Source: Streptomyces sp. GSL17-111
GTDB lineage: Bacteria; Actinomycetota; Actinomycetes; Streptomycetales; Streptomycetaceae
Direction of reading: 5' to 3'
Length of the DNA stretch: 64,000 nt
Assembly: GCF_037911585.1 (NCBI RefSeq)
Contig: NZ_JBAJNS010000001.1
Location: forward strand, 4,387,501-4,451,500
This document shows, one piece after another, positions 17,135 to 26,000 of this stretch. A model generated the notes under the pieces. The model ran no database searches and had not been told where the DNA came from. It worked only from the letters and a program-made list of their open reading frames with translations. Made by a program: the position numbers and the translations under genes. Positions within the stretch are counted from its first letter, which is position 1, and the number at the start of each line of letters is the position of its first letter.

Positions 17135-19237
17135 TCAGGCCGTCACGGAGTCCTCGGACTCCTCCGCCTCGCCGGGGACGGCCTCGCCGAGGCGCAGGCG
17201 GGTCTCCTCGCGGAGGGCGTCCTCCCGCAGGGACTCCTCGCCGGCGGCGGGCTGACGGGCCCGCCGCGCGTCGGCCCGTGCGCACAGGGCCTGCACGGCC
17301 GCGTCGAACCGCGCCAGCGAGGGCGGCTCGTCCGGGCCGAGCAGGTGACGCTTGAGCTCCGTCCGCGCCCCGGCCAGGGTGTCCAGCGCCGGGTCGCGGA
17401 CGGCGGCCAGGAGCGCGGGCACTCCGGCGGCGTCCGGCGTCAGGATCGTCGCGGCCCGGACCGTCGGGAAGGCGGCGCGGAAGGCCTCCTCGTTCAGCCC
17501 CGAGGTGTTCGCGACCGCGTAGGGCTTCTCGCTGGCCAGGTAGTCCGAGACCACGCTGGAGACGTCGCTGATCAGCAGGTCCGTCGTGTTGAAGCAGGAG
17601 TAGAGGCCCGGCAGCGGTGCGTCGACGATCTGGTGCTCCCACCCGGGCACGGAGGCCCAGTACGCCGCCTCGCAGGCCTCCTGGGCCCGGCCGACGGCCT
17701 CGGCCCGCCCCGGCTCGGGGAGCGTCTGCACGAGCATCCGTTCGACGTCGTCGGCGTCCGGCCGGAAGACGGCGTCGGCCAGCTCGTTCAGCTCGGCGGT
17801 GCGGCGCGCCAGGTCGGCGGCGGCCTGCGGCCCCGGCCGCTCGCGGCCCGGCTCGGCGGCCCGAGCGGCGTTCGCCGCGTCGATCAGGGCCCGGATGCGC
17901 GCGTCGGCCTCGCCCGCCCGCGGGTCCACCGAGCCGGTCATGGGGTGCGGCTTGTAGACGAGGCGCACCGTCGGGTCCGCCAGCAGGGCCCGGACGAGGT
18001 TCTCGCCGGCCAGCATGATCGAGGTGTTGCCCGGGTCGTCGGTCCAGCCCTCCCAGGTGGGGGCGTACAGCACGTTCAGGAACGGTCCGGAGGGCGGCCC
18101 GGCCAGGGGACGGATCGGGGCGAGTTGCGGACGGCCGACCTCGACCACGTCGCGGTCGTCGACACCGATGTCGGCGAGCTGGTAGCGCTCGCGCGCCGCC
18201 GGCCCGGCGACCCACACCTCGTCGTAGGCCTTCGCGTACGGGTTGCAGCTGGAGAGCTTGTCGCTCTCACCGTGGTTGACGAAGGTGTGCTTGATGGAGG
18301 GGATGCGCAGGACCTGCGAGGTCTTCCCGGAGTTCGCCGGATGGATCATGATCTTCAGCGGCGAGTGCTCCAGTGCCATCAGGTGCGCGACCTTGGGGAG
18401 GCAGACGATCGGGACGTCCGTCGCGGCGATCCTCTGCATCATGAACCGCTCGCGCAGCACGATCAGGGGACGCCCCTCGACGGCGGCCAGCGTGCCGAGC
18501 CACATGTTCGCCTGGTACGCCGAGGAGGAACCCCCGGAGAAGTACATGGCGTGGGTCGGCCGGTAGGCGGCCAGCCACGCGTCCAGCCAGTCGAGCGTCG
18601 TGCGCTCGTCGGGCGCCCGCCGCCCGCGCAGCAGCCACCGGGCCAGCCAGCCCGTGCCGGCGACGAAGGCGGCGATCGCCACCGCCACGCCGGCCACGCC
18701 CCACACCATGTCGCGCGTCACCACGGTCACGAGCAGGCCGGCGGTGGCGGGCACCATGAAGGAGAGCAGGCGGCGGCCCGGCTGCCGGGCCAGTATGCGC
18801 GGCGGAGCGGGGCTCAGGCCGAGCTGGGAGGCGTCCACGTTGCGGGTGAGGACGGGCAGCGCCCGGTCACGTCGGACGAGCACCGCCACCAGCTGGCAGG
18901 CGAAGTGCGCGGCGTACGCCAGCAGCAGGCCCGCCACGACCGTCGCCTCACCGGCGGTGGTGGGCTCGGCCAGCCGGGCCACCCCGACGACCAGCAGCAG
19001 GTCGCGCACGAGCTGCCGGGCCGTGACGTCGAACCGTGCCCGGCCGAGCACCGCCAGCAGGCTCGGCTTCCGCTGCTGCACCACGAGGTCGAGCGCGAGC
19101 CCGCCCGCGGAGGCGATGACGAACAGCGGCAGGTTGGGCAGCAGCGCACCGGCGAGCTGGGCCGCGTAGAGCGCCAGCAGGGCGAGGAGCGCGTACAGCT
19201 GCCCCTTGCGTGCGGAGAGGAGTCCGGCGGATGGCAC
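17135..19237 (-). CDS. membrane-anchored CDP-glycerol glycerophosphotransferase-like protein
   Basis: Predicted GT-B enzyme of the teichoic-acid polymerase (TagB/TagF) superfamily, presumably building a glycerol- or polyol-phosphate wall polymer. The 700-residue protein has four to six hydrophobic segments in its first 200 residues. The catalytic region from about 230 onward holds family signatures: NHGES, YAPTW, KPHP and the DVSS segment in LLISDVSSVVSDYL. The start is set at GTG 19237 because AGGAG lies eight bases upstream; the frame is open further to 19348 without support. An unusual Ala/Arg-rich insertion lies between KPHP and LLISD. It converges on obg and diverges from proB. The polymer made cannot be told from sequence. 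Confidence 0.85.
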   Translation of the reverse strand: MPSAGLLSARKGQLYALLALLALYAAQLAGALLPNLPLFVIASAGGLALDLVVQQRKPSLLAVLGRARFDVTARQLVRDLLLVVGVARLAEPTTAGEATVVAGLLLAYAAHFACQLVAVLVRRDRALPVLTRNVDASQLGLSPAPPRILARQPGRRLLSFMVPATAGLLVTVVTRDMVWGVAGVAVAIAAFVAGTGWLARWLLRGRRAPDERTTLDWLDAWLAAYRPTHAMYFSGGSSSAYQANMWLGTLAAVEGRPLIVLRERFMMQRIAATDVPIVCLPKVAHLMALEHSPLKIMIHPANSGKTSQVLRIPSIKHTFVNHGESDKLSSCNPYAKAYDEVWVAGPAARERYQLADIGVDDRDVVEVGRPQLAPIRPLAGPPSGPFLNVLYAPTWEGWTDDPGNTSIMLAGENLVRALLADPTVRLVYKPHPMTGSVDPRAGEADARIRALIDAANAARAAEPGRERPGPQAAADLARRTAELNELADAVFRPDADDVERMLVQTLPEPGRAEAVGRAQEACEAAYWASVPGWEHQIVDAPLPGLYSCFNTTDLLISDVSSVVSDYLASEKPYAVANTSGLNEEAFRAAFPTVRAATILTPDAAGVPALLAAVRDPALDTLAGARTELKRHLLGPDEPPSLARFDAAVQALCARADARRARQPAAGEESLREDALREETRLRLGEAVPGEAEESEDSVTA

Positions 19238-19551
19238 GGGGCAGGCTCCTGAAGAGGCGGGTGACAGAGGGTAGAGGAGCCGGTCGGACGACGACGGGCA
19301 GCCCGGACCGCTGACCGAACAGCGACCGAGGCAGGGCAAAAGGGTCATCGTGCGTAACCGGCTGATCCTCCATCGTACAGCTCACGTTCACGCCGCCCGG
19401 TGGCCCCTCGCCCGCCCCGCCGGGGCGCGGCACCCGTCCGGTCGTCCGCCCCGTGGGCCGTGCGAGCGGAACGAGAGCGACCTGACGTAGATTGCCGCCG
19501 TACGGCGCACTCAGGTGCGCATATGTCAGGAACGCACGGCTGGGGGTATCC
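19238..19551. other. divergent regulatory region between the teichoic-acid-like gene and proB
   Basis: This 314-bp gap holds no convincing gene. On the minus strand a TACGAT hexamer (19372-19377) could be a -10, giving a leader of about 125 nt. On the plus strand TAGATT (19488-19493) could serve proB. Neither has a clear -35. Confidence 0.4.
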
Positions 19552-20703
19552 GTGGCAGCGGCAGCTGGGACACGCGACGAGGTCCTGCGGCACGAGGTCG
19601 AGCGGGCCCGGCGCATCGTCGTGAAGGTCGGCTCCTCCTCGCTCACCACGGCGGCCGGTGGCCTGGACGCCGACCGGGTGGACGCGCTCGTCGACGTCCT
19701 CGCCAAGCACGGGGAGAGCCGTGAGAAGGAGATCGTCCTCGTCTCCTCCGGCGCCATCGCCGCCGGTCTCGCCCCTCTCGGGCTCGACCGCCGCCCGCGT
19801 GACCTGGCCCGCCAGCAGGCCGCCGCCAGCGTCGGCCAGGGTCTGCTCGTCGCGCGCTACACCGCGTCCTTCGCCCGCTACGGTCGCCGCGTCGGCCAGA
19901 TCCTGCTGACGTCCGACGACACCAGCCGTCGTGGCCACTACCGCAACGCCTTCCGCACCCTGGAACAGCTGCTCGCCATGGGCGCGGTACCGGTGGTGAA
20001 CGAGAACGACACGATCGCCACCGACGAGATCCGGTTCGGCGACAACGACCGGCTGGCCGCCCTCGTCGCGCACCTCGTGCGGGCGGACCTCCTCGTGCTC
20101 CTCTCCGACGTCGACGGCCTCTACGACGGCGACCCCAGCAGCCCGGGCGCCTCCCGAATCGAGGAGGTGCACGGCCCCGCCGACCTCGCGGACGTCTCCC
20201 TCGGCAGCGTCGGGGCGGCCGGAGTGGGCACCGGCGGCATGGTCACCAAGGTCGACGCCGCCCGCATCGCCGCCGGGGCCGGCATCCCCGTCGTCCTCAC
20301 CTCCGCCCGCCACGCGGCCGACGCCCTCGCCGGGCGCGTGACCGGCACGTTCTTCCACCGCACCGGGCGCCGCAGCGCCGACCGGCTGCTCTGGCTCGCG
20401 CACGCCTCCAGCCCGCAGGGTGCGCTGATCCTCGACGACGGCGCCGTGGACGCGGTCGTCGGCCGCCGTACGTCCCTGCTCCCCGCAGGCGTGCAGCGCG
20501 TCGAGGGCGACTTCTCGGCCGGTGACCCGGTGGAGCTGCGGGACGCGGAGGGACACCCCGTCGCCCGCGGCCTCGTCAACTTCGACGCCAAGGAGATCCC
20601 CCAGCTGCTGGGGCGCTCCACCCGGGAGCTGGCCCGCGAGCTCGGACCGGAGTACGAGCGGGAGATCGTGCACCGCGACGACCTGGTGCTGCTCCGCCCC
20701 TGA
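19552..20703 (+). CDS. proB: glutamate 5-kinase
   Basis: First step of proline synthesis: ATP-dependent phosphorylation of glutamate to gamma-glutamyl phosphate. The 383-residue product has an amino-acid-kinase domain (about 18-265; VVKVGSSSLT, VSSGAIAAG, NENDTIATDEIRFGDND and GTGGMVTK) and a C-terminal PUA domain (about 285-370), as in most bacterial ProB. GTG 19552 was chosen because of the GGGGG at 19542-19546 and the fit to family length; the frame extends upstream to 19492. proA lies downstream with one small gene between. Confidence 0.96.
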   Translation: MAAAAGTRDEVLRHEVERARRIVVKVGSSSLTTAAGGLDADRVDALVDVLAKHGESREKEIVLVSSGAIAAGLAPLGLDRRPRDLARQQAAASVGQGLLVARYTASFARYGRRVGQILLTSDDTSRRGHYRNAFRTLEQLLAMGAVPVVNENDTIATDEIRFGDNDRLAALVAHLVRADLLVLLSDVDGLYDGDPSSPGASRIEEVHGPADLADVSLGSVGAAGVGTGGMVTKVDAARIAAGAGIPVVLTSARHAADALAGRVTGTFFHRTGRRSADRLLWLAHASSPQGALILDDGAVDAVVGRRTSLLPAGVQRVEGDFSAGDPVELRDAEGHPVARGLVNFDAKEIPQLLGRSTRELARELGPEYEREIVHRDDLVLLRP

Positions 20704-20898
20704 CGCACCCCGCGACGCCCGGCCGGACGTCCATACCGCGCCGTCGCGTCAGCCTTTCCACGGACACCTTCGCGAAAACGGTCACGCGCGTGCCCGGGGA
20801 CTGGTCAACTGTGGTGCGGCCGTCGGGAGTACGGCCGCCGGTGCCTTCCGTAGACGGACGGAGCCCGGGCACCAGCCAGGACCGCGAAGGAGGCCGCC

Positions 20899-21351
20899 GT
20901 GAGGCGACTGGCCAGCGTCGGTGACGCCCCTCCCCGGCAGGACACCGCGCCGACGGCGACCGTGCCGCAGCCGGCGGCGGGCGGCGAGGAGCGAACCGCC
21001 GAACCCGAGACGGCCCGGCTGTGGCACGTCACGCTCAGCGTCTCCGGGACGGCCGTGCCGCTCGGTGAGGTGCGCCGGGGGCTGGAGCAGCTCGCGCACG
21101 ACCACCCGTTCCTCATGACGAGCCGGTACGCCAACGACCACGCCGAGATCCGGTACTGGGAGGAGGCCAGGGACCTGCGGGACGCCGCCGCCGTCGCACT
21201 GCGCCTGTGGGGCGAGCACCGGGCGAGCGCCCGGCTGCCGGCCTGGGAGATCGTCGGCCTGGAGGTCGTCGACCGGGACACCTACCACCAGCGCATCGCC
21301 GAGGGGTACGGTCCGCCGCCCGCGTCGCCCGTCGGCGTCCACCCGTTCTGA
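20899..21351 (+). CDS. conserved hypothetical protein between proB and proA
   Basis: I do not recognise a characterised family. The 150-residue product has a disordered first 40 residues and then a compact domain of about 100 residues with alternating strands and helices (LWHVTLSVSG, LEQLAHDHPFLMTSRYANDHAEIRYWEEA, IVGLEVVDRDTY). Many conserved-looking aromatic and acidic residues suggest a real small domain, not a shadow frame. The start is GTG 20899 with a near-perfect AAGGAGG site 12 nt upstream. Streptomyces genomes carry similar proteins next to proA. Function is unknown; a role in proline metabolism is only suggested by position. Confidence 0.8.
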   Translation: MRRLASVGDAPPRQDTAPTATVPQPAAGGEERTAEPETARLWHVTLSVSGTAVPLGEVRRGLEQLAHDHPFLMTSRYANDHAEIRYWEEARDLRDAAAVALRLWGEHRASARLPAWEIVGLEVVDRDTYHQRIAEGYGPPPASPVGVHPF

Positions 21352-21432
21352 GCACGGGCCCCCTCTGTGGCCGGGCGAGGACGCCCGAGGGCGCAGCGCC
21401 GTGCCCCGCGTCTCGCAGCGTGGACGACGGCG

Positions 21433-21461
21433 TGAGAACGCCGCGCGACCTGTCATACGCT
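21433..21461 (+). promoter_or_regulatory. proA promoter, leaderless
   Basis: TGAGAA (21433-21438), 17 bp, TACGCT (21456-21461). The -10 ends 7 nt before the proA ATG, so transcription should begin at or within a base or two of the start codon. Confidence 0.7.
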
Positions 21462-21467
21462 GACGGC

Positions 21468-22781
21468 ATGACCAGCGCCTCGATGCCTTCCGGGACCCCC
21501 GGCCCCGCGACCCCGGCCACCGCGAACGCGACGGACTCCCCCGTCCTGGAGACGGCCCGCCGCGCGCGGGAGGCCGCCACCCTCCTGGCGCCGCTGCCGC
21601 GCACCGCCCGGGAAGGCGCCCTGCTGGCCATCGCGGACGCCCTGGTGGAGCGCAGCGCCGAGATCACGGCCGCCAACGCCGAGGACACCGCCACGGCACG
21701 GGACGCGGGCACGGCCGAGGCCATCATCGACCGGCTCACCCTGACCCCGGAGCGCATCGCGGCCATCGCCGCCGACGTGCGTGACGTCGTCGCCCTGCCC
21801 GACCCCGTCGGCGAGGTGGTCCGGGGCTCCACCCTCCCGAACGGCCTGGAGCTGCGGCAGGTCCGGGTGCCCCTCGGTGTCGTCGGCATCATCTACGAGG
21901 CCCGCCCCAACGTGACGGTCGACGCCGCCGCGCTGTGCCTGAAGTCCGGGAACGCCGTCCTGCTGCGGGGCTCCTCCTCCGCGTACGCCTCGAACCGCGC
22001 GCTCGTCGCCGTCCTGCGGGACGCGGTGGCCTCCGCCGGGCTGCCGGCGGACGCCGTCCAGCTCGTCCCCGGCCTCAGCCGGGACAGCGTGACGGAGCTG
22101 ATGACGGCACGGGGCCTGGTCGACGTGCTGATCCCGCGCGGCGGCGCCTCGCTCATCAAAACGGTCGTCGAGGGATCCACCGTCCCCGTGATCGAGACGG
22201 GCACCGGCAACTGCCACGTCTACGTGGACGAGCGGGCCGACGTGGACATGGCCGTGGACATCCTGGTGAACGCCAAGGCCCAGCGGCCGAGCGTCTGCAA
22301 CGCGGCGGAGACCGTCCTCGTGCACGAAGGCGTCGCCGAGGTCTTCCTGCCGCGTGCCCTGGAGGCCCTCGCCGCCGCCGGCGTCACCGTGCACGGCGAC
22401 GCGGTCTGGCAGAAGGCGGGCGCGGACGTCGTCGCGGCCACCGAGGAGGACTGGGAGAGCGAATACCTCTCCTACGACATCGCCGCCGCCGTCGTCCCGG
22501 ACCTGGACGCCGCCGTCGCCCACATCCGCCGCTACAGCTCCGGGCACACCGAGGCCATCGTCACCCGTGACACCGCCGCCGCCCGCCGCTTCGTCTCCCT
22601 GGTGGACTCCACGGCCGTCATGGTCAACGCCTCCACCCGCTTCACCGACGGCAGCCAGTTCGGCTTCGGCGCGGAGATCGGCATCTCGACCCAGAAGCTG
22701 CACGCGCGCGGTCCGATGGGTCTGCCCGAGCTGACGTCCACCAAGTACGTCGTCACCGGCGACGGGCACGTGCGCGACTGA
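21468..22781 (+). CDS. proA: gamma-glutamyl phosphate reductase
   Basis: Second step of proline synthesis: NADPH-dependent reduction of gamma-glutamyl phosphate to glutamate semialdehyde. The 437-residue product belongs to the aldehyde dehydrogenase superfamily. It shows YEARPNVTVDAAALCLKSGN, the glycine motif LIPRGGASLIK, and the catalytic cysteine in VCNAAETVLVH. The C-terminal FGAEIGISTQKLHARGPMGL is typical. ATG 21468 was chosen because it begins the conserved N-terminus and sits 7 nt after a TACGCT hexamer; no ribosome site is visible, consistent with leaderless translation. Confidence 0.97.
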   Translation: MTSASMPSGTPGPATPATANATDSPVLETARRAREAATLLAPLPRTAREGALLAIADALVERSAEITAANAEDTATARDAGTAEAIIDRLTLTPERIAAIAADVRDVVALPDPVGEVVRGSTLPNGLELRQVRVPLGVVGIIYEARPNVTVDAAALCLKSGNAVLLRGSSSAYASNRALVAVLRDAVASAGLPADAVQLVPGLSRDSVTELMTARGLVDVLIPRGGASLIKTVVEGSTVPVIETGTGNCHVYVDERADVDMAVDILVNAKAQRPSVCNAAETVLVHEGVAEVFLPRALEALAAAGVTVHGDAVWQKAGADVVAATEEDWESEYLSYDIAAAVVPDLDAAVAHIRRYSSGHTEAIVTRDTAAARRFVSLVDSTAVMVNASTRFTDGSQFGFGAEIGISTQKLHARGPMGLPELTSTKYVVTGDGHVRD

Positions 22782-22843
22782 ACCGGCGCCGGGCGTCGGG
22801 GGCGGAATGCGCCGATCCTCTGCCCCGGAGCACGGAACGGGTC

Positions 22844-22849
22844 TACGCT
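22844..22849 (+). promoter_or_regulatory. -10 element (TACGCT), leaderless
   Basis: TACGCT ends 7 nt before the GTG at 22856, with the same hexamer and spacing as at proA. The -35 is weak. Confidence 0.6.
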
Positions 22850-22855
22850 GGTGGG

Positions 22856-23479
22856 GTGCCGGACGAGGCGACCGGCCCGCCGTCCTTCGACGACGAGGGG
22901 CCTGACGACCGCGACCACGGTGCCGAGAACGTTTTCGACGCCGTGGTCCTCGACGAGGACTTCATCCGTGCGGCGGTGGTGCACGAGCCCACCGCCGCCG
23001 AACGGCACCGGGCCGCGGCCCGGGCCAGGGCGGAGGCCGAGGCGGCGGCGTCGCGCGAGGAGGCTCGCGGTCACGGCGGCCCGGAGGGCGGTCACGGCGG
23101 CCCGGAGGGCCACCCGGACGACGCCGACGACGACGGCTTCTCGTCGAGGTACCCGTCCTACGACTACCTCGACAGCGAGGACGACGACCCGTTCGACGAC
23201 GATGCCGTCCGCGCCCACCCCAATCCCCACTACGCGGAGTGGGCCGCCGGCCGTTCCGCCCGCCACCGGGCGCCGGTGCGCTGGTACCGCCCGGTCGCCT
23301 GGGTGCTGGCCGTCCTCATGGGCGTCGGCGCGGTCGCCATGGCCCTCACCGCCGCCCAGCGTGGCGCACCCGCACAGCGCGAGGAGCCCCGCAACCCCCC
23401 GGCCTCCACGGAGCCGGACGGGCTCGGCGCCCCCGCGCCCCACCCACAGGCCCCGGCCGGAGCCGCCGCGGCCTTTTGA
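22856..23479 (+). CDS. single-pass membrane protein, SCO2583/2584-like
   Basis: Unknown function. The 207-residue product has a long acidic cytoplasmic region (about 1-145), one predicted membrane segment (about 148-166, in VAWVLAVLMGVGAVAMAL) and a short Pro/Ala-rich outer tail. Residues 27-52 contain FDAVVLDEDFIRAAVVHEPT followed by AAER, which closely resembles a motif in the next gene's product. A Gly-His repeat (HGGPEG twice) lies near residue 75. The start is GTG 22856, leaderless. The gene region corresponds by synteny to Streptomyces membrane proteins reported, from memory, to interact with MreB; this needs checking. Confidence 0.8.
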   Translation: MPDEATGPPSFDDEGPDDRDHGAENVFDAVVLDEDFIRAAVVHEPTAAERHRAAARARAEAEAAASREEARGHGGPEGGHGGPEGHPDDADDDGFSSRYPSYDYLDSEDDDPFDDDAVRAHPNPHYAEWAAGRSARHRAPVRWYRPVAWVLAVLMGVGAVAMALTAAQRGAPAQREEPRNPPASTEPDGLGAPAPHPQAPAGAAAAF

Positions 23480-23536
23480 GCCCCGCTTTCCTGAACTCGA
23501 CGCGGGGCAGGGCGTGTACACACCCCGCGAGCGGCC

Positions 23537-23542
23537 TACTCT
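23537..23542 (+). promoter_or_regulatory. -10 element (TACTCT), leaderless
   Basis: TACTCT ends 7 nt before the ATG at 23549. It is located in the 69-bp gap between the two paired membrane-protein genes, so the second gene probably has its own promoter. Confidence 0.6.
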
Positions 23543-23548
23543 GTCTGT

Positions 23549-24667
23549 ATGGCCGGGCGTGCAGATTCTCCCGACGGCATACCGGGAGGCAGTGACGACG
23601 AGTTCCGTTCGACGGTCTTCGACGAGTCGTTCGTGCGGCAGGCCCGTCTGCAGGAGTACTCGGCCCAGGAGCGGCTGGACGACCCCGAGCACCGGGAGCA
23701 CCCGGTGCGGCGGCAGCCGTCCGGCGTCATGCGCCTCGGCGGGTCCTCCGTCAAGCAGGGGATCGTCCTGCTCACCCTGGTCGTCCTCGCCTTCGCCACC
23801 GCCGTGTACATGGGCATGTCCGGCGCCTACCAGCGGGAGCCGGTGGGGGAGGCCCCGCCGCTGCGGGCCTCCGTCGTCCCCCTCAGCCCGCGCGGCCCGG
23901 TGCCGGGAGGTACGCCCGAGCGCCTGTTCGCCACCGGCCCCGCCGCCGACTTCCGCGTCGGTGCGGCGGGTGTGACGCGGCCCGAGCCGACGGCGACCCG
24001 GGACTTCACCGAGACACAGGTCGGGGCCGCGCTCGAGCTCGCCAAGAACTACGTCGTCGCCTCCGCGGTGGACTCCCGCGTCCTCAGGGGCAGCAGCCTC
24101 ACCCCCGTGCGGCGGTTCCTCGTCCCGGACCAGCGCACCGACCTCGACCGGAGCGTGCGGGAGGCGGCGACCACGGGCACCACCACCCAGAGCGCCGGCG
24201 GCCCCGACGGCGTCCCGCCCGTGACCGGCTGGCTGGTCCGCTTCGACACCCAGAAGGTGACGCTGTCCGACGCGGGGGTGCGGGTCCGGGGCTCCCTGAC
24301 CGTCACCCAGCGCGACCCGAACGCGCTGGAGGTCACGGCCGACCACGTCTTCGTCTACGCCGTACGGGCTGCGGGGCAGGCCGACGAGGAGCGCTCCTCG
24401 CTGGTCACCGTGCGGCGCCAGGTGCGCATGGTGATGCAGCGCGCGGACCTGCTGGACCAGCGGCTGCGCCTGGAACACGTCGTCATGCAGGCCGGTCCGC
24501 TGGCCTGCGGCACCCCCAACACCGACATGCTGCGGCCGCTCGCCGCCGGCGAGTCGGCCGACGGCGAGGAGGTGACCGGCACCGATCCCTTCGCCGACCG
24601 GCCCCTCGGATCGCCCGTGTGCGGGGTGCTGGCCGACGCGGCGCAGCCGGACCCGTCCCGCCGCTGA
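23549..24667 (+). CDS. bitopic membrane protein with extracytoplasmic domain, SCO2584-like
   Basis: Unknown enzymatic role; probable wall-associated or spore-wall factor. The 372-residue product has an N-terminal cytoplasmic part with the motif VFDESFVRQARLQEYSAQER (about 22-41), one membrane segment (about 69-90, GIVLLTLVVLAFATAVYMGM), and an outer domain of about 280 residues of mixed alpha/beta appearance. The Streptomyces homologue at this position has, as I recall, been found as an MreB partner in spore wall synthesis, which would link it to the mre operon at the start of this window. The adjacent gene encodes a shorter relative sharing the N-terminal motif. Confidence 0.82.
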   Translation: MAGRADSPDGIPGGSDDEFRSTVFDESFVRQARLQEYSAQERLDDPEHREHPVRRQPSGVMRLGGSSVKQGIVLLTLVVLAFATAVYMGMSGAYQREPVGEAPPLRASVVPLSPRGPVPGGTPERLFATGPAADFRVGAAGVTRPEPTATRDFTETQVGAALELAKNYVVASAVDSRVLRGSSLTPVRRFLVPDQRTDLDRSVREAATTGTTTQSAGGPDGVPPVTGWLVRFDTQKVTLSDAGVRVRGSLTVTQRDPNALEVTADHVFVYAVRAAGQADEERSSLVTVRRQVRMVMQRADLLDQRLRLEHVVMQAGPLACGTPNTDMLRPLAAGESADGEEVTGTDPFADRPLGSPVCGVLADAAQPDPSRR

Positions 24668-24670
24668 CGC

Positions 24671-24717
24671 GCCCCGGGCCCGCGCCGGCGCGGGCCCGCA
24701 CCGCGTGGGCCCGGGGC
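24671..24717. terminator. bidirectional terminator with alternative stems
   Basis: Between convergent stops. An inner palindrome GGGCCCGCGCC/GGCGCGGGCCC (24676-24697) competes with an outer 11-bp pairing of 24671-24681 with 24707-24717 (GCCCCGGGCCC with GGGCCCGGGGC). Confidence 0.8.
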
Positions 24718-24725
24718 AGGAGGGG

Positions 24726-25829
24726 CTACGAGCCCTTCGGGCCGCCCTGGCCGCCGTCCGCCGTGCCGTCGCCGTCGCCGGAGCCGTCCGCCCGGCGTCC
24801 GCCGCCCGTCGCGAAGTCACGCAGCTTGCCGCCGAGGTCGCCGGCGCCGCCCGCGACGTCCCGGATGAGGCCCATGAGGGGGTCCTTGCTGTTCTTCACC
24901 GAGTCCCGGTAGTGGCCGGCCGATTCCCGGAGGGAGTCGGTCACCGAGGTGTCGTTGTCCTCGCCGCGACGCGGGTAGTGGCCGTCCATGACCCGCTGGT
25001 AGTCGCGGCTCTGCGCCCAGGCGCGCAGCTCGGCCGCGCGGACCGTGGTGAAGGGGTGGGTGCGGGGCAGCACCTGGAGGATCTTGAGCACGGAGTCCCG
25101 CAGGTCGCCGTTCGCCTTCTCGTACTCGTCGGCCTGGGCGAGGAAGGCGTCGATGTTCATCTCGTGCAGGTGGTGGCCGCCGGCGAGCTTCATGAGCCCG
25201 CGCATCGAAGCCTCCAGGTCCTGCCCGACGAGCAGGCCGGCCCGGTCCGCCGAGAGCTCCGACTTGCGGAACCACTCGCGCAGCGCCGTGACGAGCGCCA
25301 TGATCGCCACGTTGCCCAGCGGGATCCACGCGACCTTCACCGCGAAGCTGGTCAGGAAGAGCAGTATGGTGCGGTAGAGGGCGTGTCCGGACAGTGCGTG
25401 CCCGACCTCGTGCCCGATGACCGCGCGCATCTCCTCCTCGTCCAGCAGCTCCACCAGGCCGGTGGTCAGGACGATGATCGGTTCGTCGAGGCCGATGCAC
25501 ATGGCGTTGGGCTGCGGGTTCTGCGTCACGTACATCGCCGGGACCTTCTCCAGGTCCAGGATGTAGCAGGCGTCGCGCAGCATGTCGTTGAGGTAGGCGA
25601 ACTGCTGGTCGCCCACCCGCACGGAGTCGGAGAGGAACAGCAGCCGCAGGCTGCGCTCGGGCAGCAGGCCGCTGAGCGTCTTGAAGACCGTGTCGAAGCC
25701 CGTCAGCTTGCGCAGCGCCACGAGCGCGGAACGGTCGGAGGGGTGTTCGTAGGCCCGGGAGGAGATCTCCGGGAAGCGCCGCCGGTCACGGCCCGGCAGG
25801 TGCCCGGTTTTTCTCGTGCTGTCGCTCAT
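24726..25829 (-). CDS. M48 family zinc metallopeptidase (HtpX/Ste24-like)
   Basis: Membrane-associated zinc protease, probably in membrane protein quality control. The 367-residue product has the gluzincin motif HEVGH (in IGHEVGHALSGH, about residues 138-149), two hydrophobic segments just after it (about 150-185), and the third zinc-ligand region in SELSADRAG (about 193). The C-terminal 90 residues are low-complexity Gly/Asp-rich. Unlike E. coli HtpX it lacks two N-terminal membrane segments. It converges with the preceding membrane protein gene; both may serve the envelope, but a direct link is not shown. Confidence 0.88.
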   Translation of the reverse strand: MSDSTRKTGHLPGRDRRRFPEISSRAYEHPSDRSALVALRKLTGFDTVFKTLSGLLPERSLRLLFLSDSVRVGDQQFAYLNDMLRDACYILDLEKVPAMYVTQNPQPNAMCIGLDEPIIVLTTGLVELLDEEEMRAVIGHEVGHALSGHALYRTILLFLTSFAVKVAWIPLGNVAIMALVTALREWFRKSELSADRAGLLVGQDLEASMRGLMKLAGGHHLHEMNIDAFLAQADEYEKANGDLRDSVLKILQVLPRTHPFTTVRAAELRAWAQSRDYQRVMDGHYPRRGEDNDTSVTDSLRESAGHYRDSVKNSKDPLMGLIRDVAGGAGDLGGKLRDFATGGGRRADGSGDGDGTADGGQGGPKGS

Positions 25830-26000
25830 TCGGCCCCCATGTAGCGAGAGTGCGTCAGGCCCGTCCCCTCACAGGCCGTTCCGGTCGGTCTCGGCGACCG
25901 GCCCGGCCCAGCCTACGGGGTGGGTGCACCGGCCGCGAGAATCCTCTCCGCTTACGATGTGCTGAACCTCCTGCCCAGTTCCCTCCCGGACAAGGTCCAG

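Noticed and set aside
17135..19348. Longer start at 19348 for the teichoic-acid-like gene
   Set aside because: The extra 37 residues lack hydrophobic or conserved features, and a strong AGGAG site marks GTG 19237.
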